A stretch of DNA of 64,000 nt, from the NCBI GenBank assembly GCA_947396885.1, contig OX377202.1:69846643-69910642 (forward strand). Reading direction: 5' to 3'. Of this stretch, positions 10,557 through 20,360 are shown in pieces. The notes under the pieces were generated by a model. That model saw only the letters and a program-made list of their open reading frames with translations. It was not told the DNA's origin and ran no database searches. Position 1 is the first letter of the stretch; every line of letters begins with the position of its first letter. The position numbers and the translations under genes are program-made. This DNA comes from Heligmosomoides polygyrus polygyrus (Eukaryota; Nematoda; Chromadorea; Rhabditida; Heligmosomidae).

Positions 10557-11086
10557 TTCTTCAGCGTTTGTCCCGCATCGTCGCGGGGTCCGCTCTTCTG
10601 GTGTTACGACGCCATCTTTCCCGATCCTGCGCTTGATCAGGGTGGACTCCAGCTACTTTCATGTCCGTGTGTAACGTATCGGACCAACGCTGCTTCGGGC
10701 GTCCTCTAGGCCGCTTTCCAGATACTTCCAACTCAAGGCCTATCTTGCGGACGCTGTCTTCTTTCCCACGCAGAACGTGGCCGTACCATCGCAAGCGAGC
10801 TTCGCGCATCTTGTCCGCTATTGGCGCGACACCGAACTTCTGCCGAATAGCATCATTTCGAATGCGGTCCATGCGGGTGACTCCAGCCGTCCAGCGCAGC
10901 ATCTTCGTCTCCATGACGCTGAGGCGCGTTTCAACTTCCTTGGTCGCAGGCCAACACTCAGCGCCGTACATCGCTACTGGCCGCACGACGGCTCTGTAAA
11001 TCTTCGACTTCAGGTGCTCTGGGATCTTCCTATCGCAGAGCACGCCAGTCAGCGAACGCCACTTGGACCAAGCTGCACTCACGCGT
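10520..11086 (-). pseudogene. 5'-truncated LINE (family C) C-terminal fragment with (GAA)n tail
   Basis: A single open minus-strand frame from about 11082 to the stop near 10561 encodes the region after the reverse transcriptase palm: SAAWSKWRSLTGVLC, YRAVVRPVAMYGAECWPATK, ETKMLRWTAGVTRMD, RWYGHVLRGKED and GKRPRGRPKQRWSDTL. These are standard for RTE/CR1-like LINE C-termini. The element ends in a (GAA)n run (TTC on the plus strand, 10520-10560) and is bounded by a 14-bp duplication TCTCCAATTCAAAT at 10506-10519 and 11087-11100. It is therefore a typical 5'-truncated insertion. Because the frame is open it may be recent. Confidence 0.85.
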
Positions 11087-11100
11087 TCTCCAATTCAAAT
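11087..11100 (+). repeat. 14-bp target-site duplication, right (LINE C)
   Basis: TCTCCAATTCAAAT, identical to 10506-10519. It is also the 3' half of the 26-bp duplication used by the neighbouring retroposon, so the same target was used twice. Confidence 0.85.
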
Positions 11101-11544
11101 GGCTAGTTGAATTCAATTTGCAAGACAGGCTGAAGAATGGGTGGGTGTAACTAACGGTATGACCACATGAGTTACATGGGAGCAGCGTTAAGCTTATTAA
11201 TATGCAACGATCCTTATACGAAGCAAGGCCCGTTGTATGCGGTGTGCCCCAACGTCAATTTTTTTGGATGCATATGTATCCAATTTAGGCGATGTGATTC
11301 AAAAGTTTGGCATTATGTAATTAATTATAGTAGTTATCACCATCACCACCTATATATAAAAAAAGTTTGCCTCCGTCGAGTGATCTAATCTAAGTGAGAT
11401 ACGTCACATCATCCACAACGCGGCAGTCGTGGGATCTAACCGAAGTGTGAGGTGTCTCATCATACAGCGTGGAAAAGTTGCTATTGAACGTAATGTTGAT
11501 GCAGCAGGGGGAGCCAGCCCTTTACTGCTTAACACAACAGCACC
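11101..11544. other. No supported gene
   Basis: AT-rich sequence with a CACCACCTATATATAAAAAAAG stretch near 11343. I see no domain or RNA. Confidence 0.4.
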
Positions 11545-12400
11545 TACGCGCGTTTCTGAGCGTCCGGCCTTCTGAAGCCGTGCCGCCGAATTCGTGCCAT
11601 TAGCATGAGAAGACCACTAAAGGGGTAAAAGTAGAAGGGGGACTTCGAGGGTGGAGAACCGATAACGACCAGGAGGGAGTGACCTGGAGGAGGCCTAGAG
11701 ATGGAGAATCGATAGGGGGAACAATGAAGCAGGCCAAGAGGTGGCACCAAAAACGGTTTAGGCAATAATGAGGGACCAGTAGGGAGTTACCAATAAGGGG
11801 AGGGGAGCAGTAGAAGGATTCATTCAGCAAGGGGATTCATTACCAGTAAGGGAGACCGGATTTAGAAGATGTGACACCGATGTCACGCAATGGGCGTTCG
11901 CTCGCCGTCGTCGTGTGTGGGCGTGGGCGGGCTACTTAATTGGGGTAGAGTAGTAAGGGTGATCCCGAGGGGGGCGGGATCTACCTGGAAGAAGGAGCCT
12001 GGAGGCGGACCAGGAGGGGGAACCAACAAGAAGGGAGCCGTAAGGGAATTCATACGGGGAACAAGGAATCTGCCGTATGCACAGCCTTTTCATGCTCGAC
12101 ACAGCGGCGACTGTGCACACTTCTGAGCTTCTGGATTTCGGAAGGCGAGCCCTCTGAGATTCTGGATACAGAAGGCGGCTCCCTACGTCGCGAAAGGAGC
12201 GTCCTAATTCGAATACGTGTAAACGTCGTCTGCCGTGAGCATAGTAGGTCCACTAAGGGGGTGGTGGAGAAGGTACCTCTAGAGCGACCAGGAAGTCTGG
12301 AAGAGGGGCCAGGACGAGGAAACCAGGAAGAAGAGACCAGTACGATGTCAATGGTGGAAACAAAGAAATGGGCGAGTAATTGGGACCAGGAAATCGAGCA
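11545..12400 (+). repeat. Helitron-related minisatellite block (family interior)
   Basis: The sequence is a run of GACCAGTAGGGAG, GACCAGGAGGGAG and AGGGGGAACCAA type units, i.e. the complement of the ACTGGTCCCCT units that fill the Helitron copies at 28603-29675 and 40768-42389. It also has the TTCTGGATTTCGGAAGG and TTCTGAGC.TCC type units seen there. Neither Helitron end is visible, so this is an interior remnant in the opposite orientation. Open frames across it are products of the tandem units, not genes. Confidence 0.6.
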
Positions 12401-12414
12401 ACGAGCTTCCACGC

Positions 12415-13117
12415 ACTGCGGTCTTCAAGTACCTCGGATCAGCAGTCGCGTCTGACGGCAAACTGATGGTCGAAGTGAATTCACGCGTGAGTGCAGCTTG
12501 GTCATAGTGGCGCTCGTTGACTGGGATGCTCTGCGACAAGAAGATACCAAAGCGCTTTAAGTCGAAGATCTACAGAGCAGTCGTCCGGCCAGTAGCGATG
12601 TACACCGCTGAGTGTTGGCCTGCCACTAAGGAAGATGAAACGCGCCTCAGCGTCATGGAGACGAAGATGCTGCGCTGGACGGCTGGAGTCACGCGCATGG
12701 ACCACATCCGAAACGATGACATTCGGCAGAAGTTCGGTGTCGCGCCGATAGCCGACAAGATGCGCGAAGCTCGCTTACGATGGTACGGCCACGTTCTGCG
12801 TGGGAAAGAAGACAGCGTCCGGAAGATAGGTCTTAACTTCGAGGTAATAGGAAAGCTGCCTAGAGGGCGCCCGAAGCAGCGATGGGCCGATACGTTACAT
12901 TTGGACTTGAAAGTAACTGGTGTCCACCCTGATCTAGCGCTGGGTCGGAAAAGGTGGCATCATGACACCAGAATAGCGGACGAATGCCTGTGATGAACGA
13001 ATCGAAGTGGTGAATGGCTTGATGCCGCGAATTTCAAGTTCTACAAGGACTGCTTTCCGTAGGTCAGTGATGCTACAAAGTGCGCGAAGCGCGCAAGTGC
13101 GAGACACACCGTTAGGC
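12415..13117 (+). pseudogene. LINE (family C) C-terminal fragment, plus strand
   Basis: Closely related to 10520-11086 but on the other strand. It begins with FKYLGSAVASDGKLMVEVNSRVSAAWS at about 12424, has one in-frame stop (TAG replacing the Lys codon expected in AAWSKWRS, near 12507), then stays open through YRAVVRPVAMYTAECWPATK, METKMLRWTAGVTRMD and RWYGHVLRGKED to a stop near 12991. The following sequence to 13117 is its 3' untranslated region. That region is interrupted by the LINE at 13132-14847 and resumes at 14862 with an AATAAA motif. The reverse transcriptase palm and endonuclease are absent. Confidence 0.8.
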
Positions 13118-13131
13118 GTGTAGGAGCACTT
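13118..13131 (+). repeat. 14-bp target-site duplication, left
   Basis: GTGTAGGAGCACTT, repeated exactly at 14848-14861. It defines the edges of the LINE insertion between them. Confidence 0.9.
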
Positions 13132-14847
13132 CTCCCCCTGAGCGTTTAGTCCCACGCAGTCGCAGGATCCGCTGTTCTTGTGATCTGCCGCCACCTCATC
13201 CTATCAAGGGCGTCATCTGCCGTGGCGCCGACTTCGGCGAGACCTCTCTTGATGACGTCCTTCCATCTTTTCCCTGGGGCTCCTCTCGGACGCTTTCCGG
13301 GTGCCTCGAAATCTAGGGCCAACCTTGTCGGGTGATCCTCTGGTCTTCTGAGGACGTGTCCATACCACCTCAGGTGCTACTCTGTCATCTTCAGCTGGAT
13401 CGGGACTGTCTTCATCACTGCATTAACATCCTCGTTTCGCACCCTGTCCCGACGGGTCCATCCACATGCCCACCTCAGCATCCTCATCTCAGCCGCGTGC
13501 AGTTGCCGCTCCTGCGCCTTACCCAGGGCCCAGCACTCACTGCCGTAGAGGAAGGCAGGTCTCACAACTGTTCTATAGAGCTTGCGTTTGAGCGTCCTGG
13601 AGCATCTACGGTGGCAGAGCATCCATGTAGACTCCCTCCACTTAAGCCAGACTGCGTTTATCCGTCCCCTGACCGCCTGGTCCACACTTCCTTCCTCGGA
13701 TAGGTCACTTCCGAGGTAGCGGAATTCTTTCACCTTCTCGATCGTTTCCCCTTGGCCGTCTAGGATCGATCCAGCGCACTGCTGGAGCTGATGAACTTCG
13801 TCTTCTTCACGTTCAGCCGTAGGTCGTTGTCTGCGAAGGCTCTCTGCCGCAGCTGCACCTTCTCCTCCAGCTCCTCCTGGTTGTCGGCTACTAGGGCGAT
13901 GTCGTCCGCGTAGAGGATTATTCTGAGAGGGCCTTCCTCAAGATGGTTCACCAGAGAGTCAAGCGTCAGCAAGAAGAGGAACGGGCTCAGAGCCGACCCT
14001 TGGTGTACCCCACTGTGATGTCCACTTTCCTTGTCACCCCGTGTGGAGTTCGTATCCCCGCTTTCGAGCCCTCGTACATGTATGTCCCTTATGACCGTGA
14101 TCAGACGTTCCGGGACACCCCTCCCTCGAAGGGCATTCCAAATTACGGCCCGAGCTAGCCTGTCGTAGGCCTTCTCCAGGTCCAGGAATGCCAGGTAGCA
14201 GGGTTTTCGTTTCTCCCGATATTTCTCCATCACCAGACGAGCGATGAAGATGGCGTCTGTGGTGGACCTCTCAGGCATGAAGCCCCACTGCACCTGGGAG
14301 ATGGATACCATCTCCCCCAGCCTTGAGTCGACCAGTCGTTCGTAGATCTTTATCGTGAGTGAGATCAGTTTGATCCCTCGGTAGTTGGAGCATTCGGAAG
14401 CTTCTCCCTTCTGCTTGAAGATGGGGACTATAGTGCTGTTTCTCCAGTCATCCGGCATCTTACCTTCTTTTGTGATTCTGTTGAGGAACTGCGTCAGCCA
14501 GTTGATTCCGAGGTCCCCGAGCACCTTCCAAGCCTCTACCGGCACACCGTCAGGCCCTGCTGCCTTTCCGAGTTTCATCTTCCCTATGGTCTTGCGAACC
14601 TCTTCTTGCGTCCAGGGTGAGATGGGTCCTTCCGCTGGTTGTTCTTCCTCGGCCTCCCGACGAGGGAACTCCTCGTTCAGGAGTTCCTTGAAGTACTCCT
14701 CCCATCCCTCTCTGACCTCGACCGGCTTCCGTAACACCCTACCGTCAGCACTCTTCACAGTCGTCACTACTCGAATGTCGAGGCTAGCTCTATGACGCGC
14801 CTTGGCCAGGCGGATGGCGAACTTCTCTCCCTCTGGCCGTCTAGTTT
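13132..14847 (-). mobile_element. 5'-truncated non-LTR retrotransposon, nearly open reverse transcriptase
   Basis: Bounded by an exact 14-bp target duplication. On the minus strand the main frame runs from about 14845 to 13760 and contains a complete reverse transcriptase: GKAAGPDGVPVEAW, NSTIVPIFKQKG, NYRGIKLISLTIKIYERL, the first catalytic Asp in LAFLDLEKAYDRL, GVHQGSALSPFLFLLTL, and the catalytic ILYADDIALVADN. After a break near 13735-13760 a second frame (13733-13377) gives FRYLGSDLSEEGSVDQ, YRTVVRPAFLYGSECWALGK and MRMLRWACGWTRRDR, and the rest continues in shifted frames to about 13150. The endonuclease is missing because of 5' truncation. The residues between GLRDI and GVHQG (14011-14080) are out of frame. 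Clade not assigned with certainty. Confidence 0.85.
13760..14847 (-). pseudogene. LINE reverse transcriptase ORF (within 13132-14847)
   Basis: An open frame of about 360 codons that would polymerise cDNA from LINE RNA. The fingers-palm motifs are in order and the YADD box is intact at about 13900-13913. Between 14080 and 14011 the translation is nonsense in the open frame, but the next frame reads MYEGSKAGIRTPHGVTRKVD, the expected family sequence. A net insertion of about four bases and later loss of one restore the frame, so the protein is open but has about 23 wrong residues just before the palm GVHQG box. It is probably inactive. The first ten codons of the longest open frame lie outside the element, in the flanking target sequence. 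Confidence 0.8.
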
Positions 14848-14861
14848 GTGTAGGAGCACTT
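14848..14861 (+). repeat. 14-bp target-site duplication, right
   Basis: GTGTAGGAGCACTT, exact copy of 13118-13131. Confidence 0.9.
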
Positions 14862-15064
14862 GTAATTGTCACAAAATAAAGCCTTTCATCACTTCCGTTC
14901 GTTCATCATAGACATTCTCTCCGGACTGTCCAATAACGCCATTGGTTTGCGCTACGCAGTACTTCTGCCCTCAGATTGCTCCCCCAGGCCCACTTCCTTG
15001 TTCACACCATTGACCACCTACTGGACTCTACTCGTTGGTTTTTCTGACATATTCGGAATCAGGA

Positions 15065-15545
15065 AGCTCAGAAACGTGCGCAGTTGCCGCTGTTTCTATC
15101 AGGAGGAGGCTGCGCTTCCTCTGCTGCAGCAACATCCCATGTTAAATGGCAAACATTGCCCCTCGAGGTACGCCGAGGCGTTTCTCGCTCGGGTAAAAAT
15201 TTCCGCTCAAGATGGAATAATGCCAAATCCTGATTGTGCCCGCTCGCCGTACGACGACGGTGCCACCTGTTTCGACTCCAGACGCTTGTTGCTCGAGGAA
15301 AAGACCCGTCCTCTGGATCTAGACGCTCAGGAACGCGCGCAAATACCGAGGTGTCAGGCACGAATGGGCTGCGCTTCCTCTGCTGCAGCAACATCCCGTG
15401 TTGAAATCTGAATGCGGGCGCTCGTCGTGCGACGACCGTGTCACCTCTTTTAACTCCAGAGCTTGTTGCGCGATGTAGGGGACACGTCCTCTCCATCCAG
15501 ACACTCAAAAACGCGCACCTGCCGCTGTGTCGAGCATGAAGAGGC
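15065..15545 (+). repeat. Two-copy tandem duplication, about 259-bp unit
   Basis: GGCTGCGCTTCCTCTGCTGC followed by AGCAACATCCC(A/G)TGTT occurs at 15108 and again at 15367, and the sequence around both aligns (GAAACGTGCGCA / GGAACGCGCGCA, GTACGACGACGGTGCCACC / GTGCGACGACCGTGTCACC). The end near 15500-15540 resembles, in reverse, the block at 12090-12130 (CTCGACACAGCGGC), linking it to the Helitron-associated minisatellite family. The 181- and 170-codon frames here are tandem-repeat products. Confidence 0.65.
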
Positions 15546-15789
15546 AAATGGCAGATGTTTCCCGTAGTAAGATAAATCACTTAAATCTGTTTCTGAGTGA
15601 TTATAACCCGACTTAGTATTCATAACATAAACGTGGCTATCTACCCGAATTTCTATCTCTGAATTTGTTGATAACCTCCGATATAGGGTGTTTCGAACCA
15701 ATCGTAAACGTGTCGAGGCGGTGGCGTATGTTGTCTAACAAAAGACACCATACACGTAACTGCTGTCGCTCCTTCATCCTGCCTCAACT

Positions 15790-17000
15790 CGGATCTGCTG
15801 CCTCCAACATCCCATCCAACAAGTGTTTGAGAAGGAATGTTTCTTACACAATAGATTTGTTCTGACAAATAGACCACCCAACTCGCGCACAAGAAATGAC
15901 GAAACCCTGGTTGAATCTCTGGAAAGCCTTTACGTTTCAGAAAACCACTTAGTCATGCTTGAAGATTTCAATCTCCATATTGACCGGCTTTTGAAAGAGC
16001 AAAAAAATCTTGCTGCAAACAAATTTATAGAACTCTTTGAATACCGTGGGTTAACTCAACAGGTCTCTGAATCCACGTGCAACGATTCAATTTTGGACAT
16101 TATACTGATTGTGAGTTCAGCAGCATATGTTAAAAATATTTCAATGTATCCACCGTTCGCAGTATCTGACCGCAACACCTCAGCTTTTGAAATCCAAATA
16201 TTTCCACAAGAAATCGTGCAAGTCCCCTAACCAAATTCTGTTAAGGCCGAATACCATCGTTGTCGCTCAACCTATTTTAACACTGTTGGCTGGTGAAGTG
16301 TATTTCAAGGTTACAGTTCCGTGGATGACGTCCACGATAAATTTTCGGAGATTGTCCGAAGTCGCTTGTACAACTACATACGTGCTAGAGGAATTCAAAA
16401 CGAAGAGATAGCCGAGTTACCCAAGACATATATAAAATCTCTTAGTACAAAGGAGATCAATTCGAGTGCAAAAAAGTATACTCCAAACTTGGCAGACATT
16501 TGAAGACATCCCGGAGATACAAAGTGAAGAATTCTGCAATGAACTCGAATGCAAGTACGCTTTTCAGTTTGATAAGGAATAAGATTTGACCTCAATTAAG
16601 TTTGCCAGCACTTCGTGACCAAAAAAAGAATCAGTACTTAGCTCCTGCGCAAAAAGCAGAAATGCTTGCTTTATACTTTGCTTCCGTATTCAGAATACTT
16701 CAAACGATAAGTCACTTTCTGCTGAAACCCTCTGTGACAGAGCCGACTTTAATGACAGCAATGGTCAGTTATATTTCACTTTTTTTCAGTTTCCTCATTC
16801 ACAGGAGCATCAGAGAGCTCAACATCTTGCTTTCTGAGAACGAGAACATTGTTAATATGTCTCTATCCTCTTTTAAACGTTTAATTGCACTAAGGTTTCG
16901 CTAGGCTTATTTTTTGTTCGTTACATGTTATTGTTAGAATCTTACTGCATGTGATTGTTATCCGTGCCTTGTAATAAATAATAAATAAATAAATATCCAA
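15790..17000 (+). pseudogene. Decayed LINE (CR1/Jockey-like), endonuclease half plus 3' tail
   Basis: The frame at 15823-16230 reads as an apurinic-type endonuclease C-half: RPPNSRTRNDETLVESLESLYV, an altered EDFNLHID where GDFN is expected, GLTQQVSESTCNDSILDIIL, and SDRNTSAFEI where SDH is expected. It is followed by a linker (DKFSEIVRSRLYNYI near 16340; APAQKAEMLALYFASVF near 16640). The reverse transcriptase then fails to appear. Instead the sequence goes to an untranslated tail ending TGTAATAAATAATAAATAAA at 16970-17000. It is thus either internally deleted or spliced to a 3' end. The changed His in SDH and Gly in GDFN would inactivate it. Confidence 0.7.
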
Positions 17001-17029
17001 ACTACTTTCCTGAAGTAATGTTCAGCCCA

Positions 17030-17960
17030 CACGAGGTGCTAAAAGTTCGAATATCTTAGAAGCTTTTCACCTCTCCAACATCTAATGGTACTCCGCAGCT
17101 TTTGCAGAAAGTGTGACCACTCTTTATATGAAGAGATATCCATGGTAGACGGAGAGAAGTATGTGCGTTTAGATAGGGAACACCTTTTCTGGCTTATATT
17201 CGTGCCGGAGTGGTGTTCCACAGGGAGGTGCGCAGTGCACTTTTCCTCTTTTATTTCTTGCCTACACTCATGACCTACCAGCCCGGTTAGTTACCCATCC
17301 TCTGGTCGAATTCCATATCTATGCTGATGGAATTAAAGTATATGGCGCTTATTACATAACGCATCCAATCAGCCAGAGATCTATCAAGCTCTTTCCTTGA
17401 ACAATCCAAAGTAATGGAGTGGGCAGCAGATCTTAGAAGATCCCCGAGAACAAGTGGAAAACATGCGTTCTGCACATTGGCAATACCACTTTTAAAGAGT
17501 ATAGGCTCAAAGACATGGTACTAAAGCAAGCAGAAGTGCCTCGGGATTCTGTTCAAATCGAATTTAATATTTGAGATGCACATAAACATGATTGTTCTAA
17601 AGCATTTGCTGTTCCCTTCACCATATACAGGAAAACTCAATGTATCAATGCGAGAGCTATAGTTATGCTCTCCAAAGCATGGGTTATTCCTAGAATAACC
17701 CATTCCTAGAATTTTTTTTAGAATATGTGTTAACGATATGGATCCTACACAAGAAAACATCAAGGTAGAATAGAAAAGTCGAAAAAAAGTATTAGAAAGA
17801 TTCCAATGTATGGATGCTTTCCTGATCCTTGTTACTTCTGCACTATGCCATATTATAAAAAAGATTGGAACTCCCCAAGCGTCATGCTCTACTATTTCTT
17901 CGAGTATTTAACGATATAGTGTTTGCCTTAAAGATTGTCAAGGGACAGCCCAGCTAAGAA
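17030..17960 (+). pseudogene. Decayed LINE reverse transcriptase fragment
   Basis: SGVPQGGAQCTFPLLFLAYTHDLPA (about 17208-17285) is the GVPQGS box, followed by FHIYADGIKVYGAYY where YADD has become YADG. Downstream frames are broken; the RIEKSKKSIRKIPMY-like stretch near 17770-17810 lies where C-terminal LINE motifs are expected. The fragment resembles the one at 4025-4620 and may be the missing half of the neighbouring 15790-17000 copy, but the order (tail before reverse transcriptase) means two separate insertions are more likely. Confidence 0.65.
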
Positions 17961-18238
17961 TTTGTAAGTACCGAAATTTTAGGCCGCATGTATTTAGAAC
18001 GCAACACTACGCTATTGTTGCACAATAGTAAGTTGATAAGAAACAGTAACACCAAAAATACTCAAAAACTTCTTCTTTTGATTAGCAGGTGACTTCAAGT
18101 GCTCCATTCCGGCAGCTGAATCGCTTGGCATCCGAATTTTAGAGCCAAATTGAAGCGAATCGAGCTGCCGTCTGCTCTAAAGATTAAGAATTTTAATCGA
18201 GAATTCATGTGCTACAGGTTACCTTCATGTATTGGTAT
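17961..18238. other. No supported gene
   Basis: AT-rich flank between the LINE fragment and the mariner; nothing recognised. Confidence 0.4.
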
Positions 18239-18240
18239 TA

Positions 18241-19149
18241 TTAAGTTGGAACAAAAGTCTTTTCATTTTTTTCAAAGATTTATTACTTCACAACTACAAA
18301 GTCAAATCAATTGAGATAAACTCTATTTTGTTCCACTACACTTCTCCAAAGACTGGGTAATTTTCCAATTCCTCTCGCTTAAAAGACAGCAGTTCTGGAG
18401 TCGAACCATTGATGAATCCAATTTTTGAGGTCTTCATCCGTTCCGAAATATTTCTCTCCAATTTCTTGCTTGAGACCACGGAAGAGATGGTAGTCGCTAG
18501 GGGCGAGATCAGGGCTATACGGTGGATGTGGCATTACCTCCCAGCCCATCTCCTTTATTGTTTCTCTTGTGAGTCTTGCAACATGTGGTTTTGCACTGAG
18601 TTTCTGACAGGGCATGTGGAATCCAAGCTCCAAATTTCCATGAAAGCCAAGATTCTTCAGATGGATTCCTACTATCCTATGAGACACTTCGAGCTTCTCT
18701 GCCAGCTGACGTGTCGTCCGCCAACTATCGGTAGGAAGAAGATGGTGTAGTTCACTGTCGTCCAACCCAGTTGGCCTTCCTGACCATGCTTTGCCCTCAG
18801 TGAATAATCTCCCTTTAAAGACTTTCCGAACCACTCATAACAGGCGCGATGAGTAGTAGATCCCAAGCCATATATATCGTTAATTTGGTCGGCTGCCTGA
18901 CGTGCTATAGATCCTTTAATGAATTCATGAAGAATGCCGTGCTGAAAACGGCCATGAGGTAGATCTGGCATTGAGTCCGGAAGATTGGATGGATAACGAA
19001 TTACAAGAACAGTCTTAACCTGTGTCCGCGTGCGAAGGGTAGACAAGTGTGATAGGATTACGAAATCAGCTATCAACATTGGCTAGTGCGTTTACAAGGG
19101 GAAGGGTAAAAAAATTTCGAAGTGTGAAAAGACTTTTTTTCCAACCTAA
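18241..19149 (-). mobile_element. mariner element with intact ends and deleted catalytic core
   Basis: Terminal inverted repeats TTAAGTTGGAACAAAAGTCT at 18241 and the complement of TTAGGTTGGAAAAAAAGTCT ending at 19149, each next to a TA (18239-18240 and 19150-19151), as for Tc1/mariner. On the minus strand the transposase starts with LHEFIKGSIARQAADQINDIYG and YEWFGKSLKGDYSL, frameshifts near 18800-18830, then reads KAWSGRPTGLDDSELHHLL and TTRQLAEKLEVSHRIVGIHLK (the paired helix-turn-helix). PCQKLS is followed directly by AKPHVARLTRE, so the segment holding the first Asp (TGDE) and second Asp (DNAR) of the D,D34D triad is gone. PHPPYSPDLAPSDYHLF follows. At 909 bp it is about 0.4 kb short. 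It cannot make active transposase but its ends could still be mobilised in trans. Confidence 0.9.
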
Positions 19150-19151
19150 TA

Positions 19152-19529
19152 CATCTGCCGTAACGGCTTCAGTGGTATATTTTGAAAAGGGACTTCCACG
19201 GACTGCAATGAACAGTTACGCCCTTGCTGTTTTGAAGGCTTCATAACTCTATTATCCAGATCTGTTCTTAAGTCTTAGAAAGAACGGGGTTCAGATGTGT
19301 TCGCTCATGTTGTGCATCTAGCAGTACGTTTTTCAGACATCCCTTCCGCTTAATTCCGATGGCTGATTGCCAGCAAGCTGACTCCAACTTAAATGTTTCC
19401 TCTCTCCCTTACCTACAGTTAATTTTTAAATAGGTTTTCTATGTTTTGACAACTTTAATTACATTGCTAGCTTTTAGTTGTTGTGATTAAGCGCATTGTA
19501 ACAAGCGTAGATAAAATAAAATAATTTGA
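19152..19529. other. No supported gene
   Basis: Contains an AT-rich stretch (19430-19520) with a GATTAAGCGCATTGTAACAA motif and an AAATAAAATAAT run that looks like a LINE 3' tail on the plus strand, but no coding part is attached. Confidence 0.4.
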
Positions 19530-19831
19530 ATTGAAATGAAGTGGTGGCTGAAGCTGCCGAAGCAAGGTTGAGCGTCCGCAGTGCTCGTCGGAACATCGCC
19601 AATTTCAAGCGCAAGACGACCGCTCTAATACGCCTTGAAGGAAGGTCATCTGTTCCAGAAAGACAATAGTGAAGGTCATCCACTACTTCTACTCCGACCT
19701 CTTTGTTAGCCACGTCCACCTGCCCCCATGCCATCTTTTGCAGGATGGGTTCGTCATGTCCTCTGTCCTCCATTCCGAGCTCGAATCATCTCGTCGTTAT
19801 TGGACCGTAGAGCACGCGGTCTCGACAGGAT
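19530..19831 (+). pseudogene. RTE-clade LINE, part 1 (linker before the reverse transcriptase)
   Basis: Plus-strand translation gives VAEAAEARLSVRSARRNIAN, then YFYSDLFVSHVHLPPCHLLQDGF and, just before 19831, a decayed version of the GPDRI motif. These precede the reverse transcriptase in RTE elements. The next expected residues (PEQLQ..LPPV) are found only at about 22924, so this copy is split by the 3.1-kb composite insertion 19832-22923. Frameshifts are present. Confidence 0.75.
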
Positions 19832-20285
19832 TATTTATTTATTTATTTATTTATTCAAAGCACATAAAAGTGCGCCAATACCAAACACTAAAAAAACAAT
19901 CGTTAGAAAGTGTGACAACCAAAGACAAAAAAACTAATGAACTGAAAAACTCATGAGCAAACTCCAAAGACAGCAAAGAGAAAAAAGAAAAAAGAAAAGA
20001 AATGAGCAAGAAATTACGACATGGTTTTTTAGACCAGCAAGAAGTGATCCGCCAAGGCTTTCCAGCATCTAGTGAGGGCTAGTGTTCACCTTGCCGAAGA
20101 GTAGTCCAGCATTTGGTAATTAGTAAAAGCCTTAAAAAAGAAATGTAAGCTTAGAAAGGACGTTTTGCAATAAAGACATCCTGCCTATGAAGCTATAGAA
20201 TGCGCTTTGCCTACGACCTTCTATACGCACGATTCCGGGGCGGGTCCTGTATCTCAAGGACCTCTTTAAACTAGTACGCACCCCG
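19832..20285 (-). mobile_element. (TTTA)n-ended retroposon-like insertion
   Basis: Begins with a (TTTA)n run (19832-19855) directly at the RTE break and continues with A-rich, non-coding sequence to about 20285. By analogy with 10003-10493 the run is the 3' tail of a minus-strand retroposon. I cannot name its family. The stretch 20225-20260 has a GGGGCGGGTCCTGT motif that recurs at 27536-27550. Confidence 0.5.
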
Positions 20286-20360
20286 GCCAGCATACTCAGG
20301 GTGTTCCTACTCCGTACATTAGAGTCCTTCGAGAGCTCTACAATGGATTCATAACCAAGA
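20286..20360 (+). repeat. 75-bp RTE duplicate at the Gypsy junction
   Basis: Encodes QGVPTPYIRVLRELYNGFIT on the plus strand. It matches 23309-23384, inside part 2 of the RTE copy, with only about two or three differences, including the same deletion edge on its left. It abuts the Gypsy sequence at 20361. The pattern suggests copying of RTE sequence at the junction, for example by template switching or repair. Confidence 0.75.

Noticed and set aside
12934..13194. Separate minus-strand gene
   Set aside because: The frame runs antisense to one LINE and into the tail of another; it is a shadow frame.
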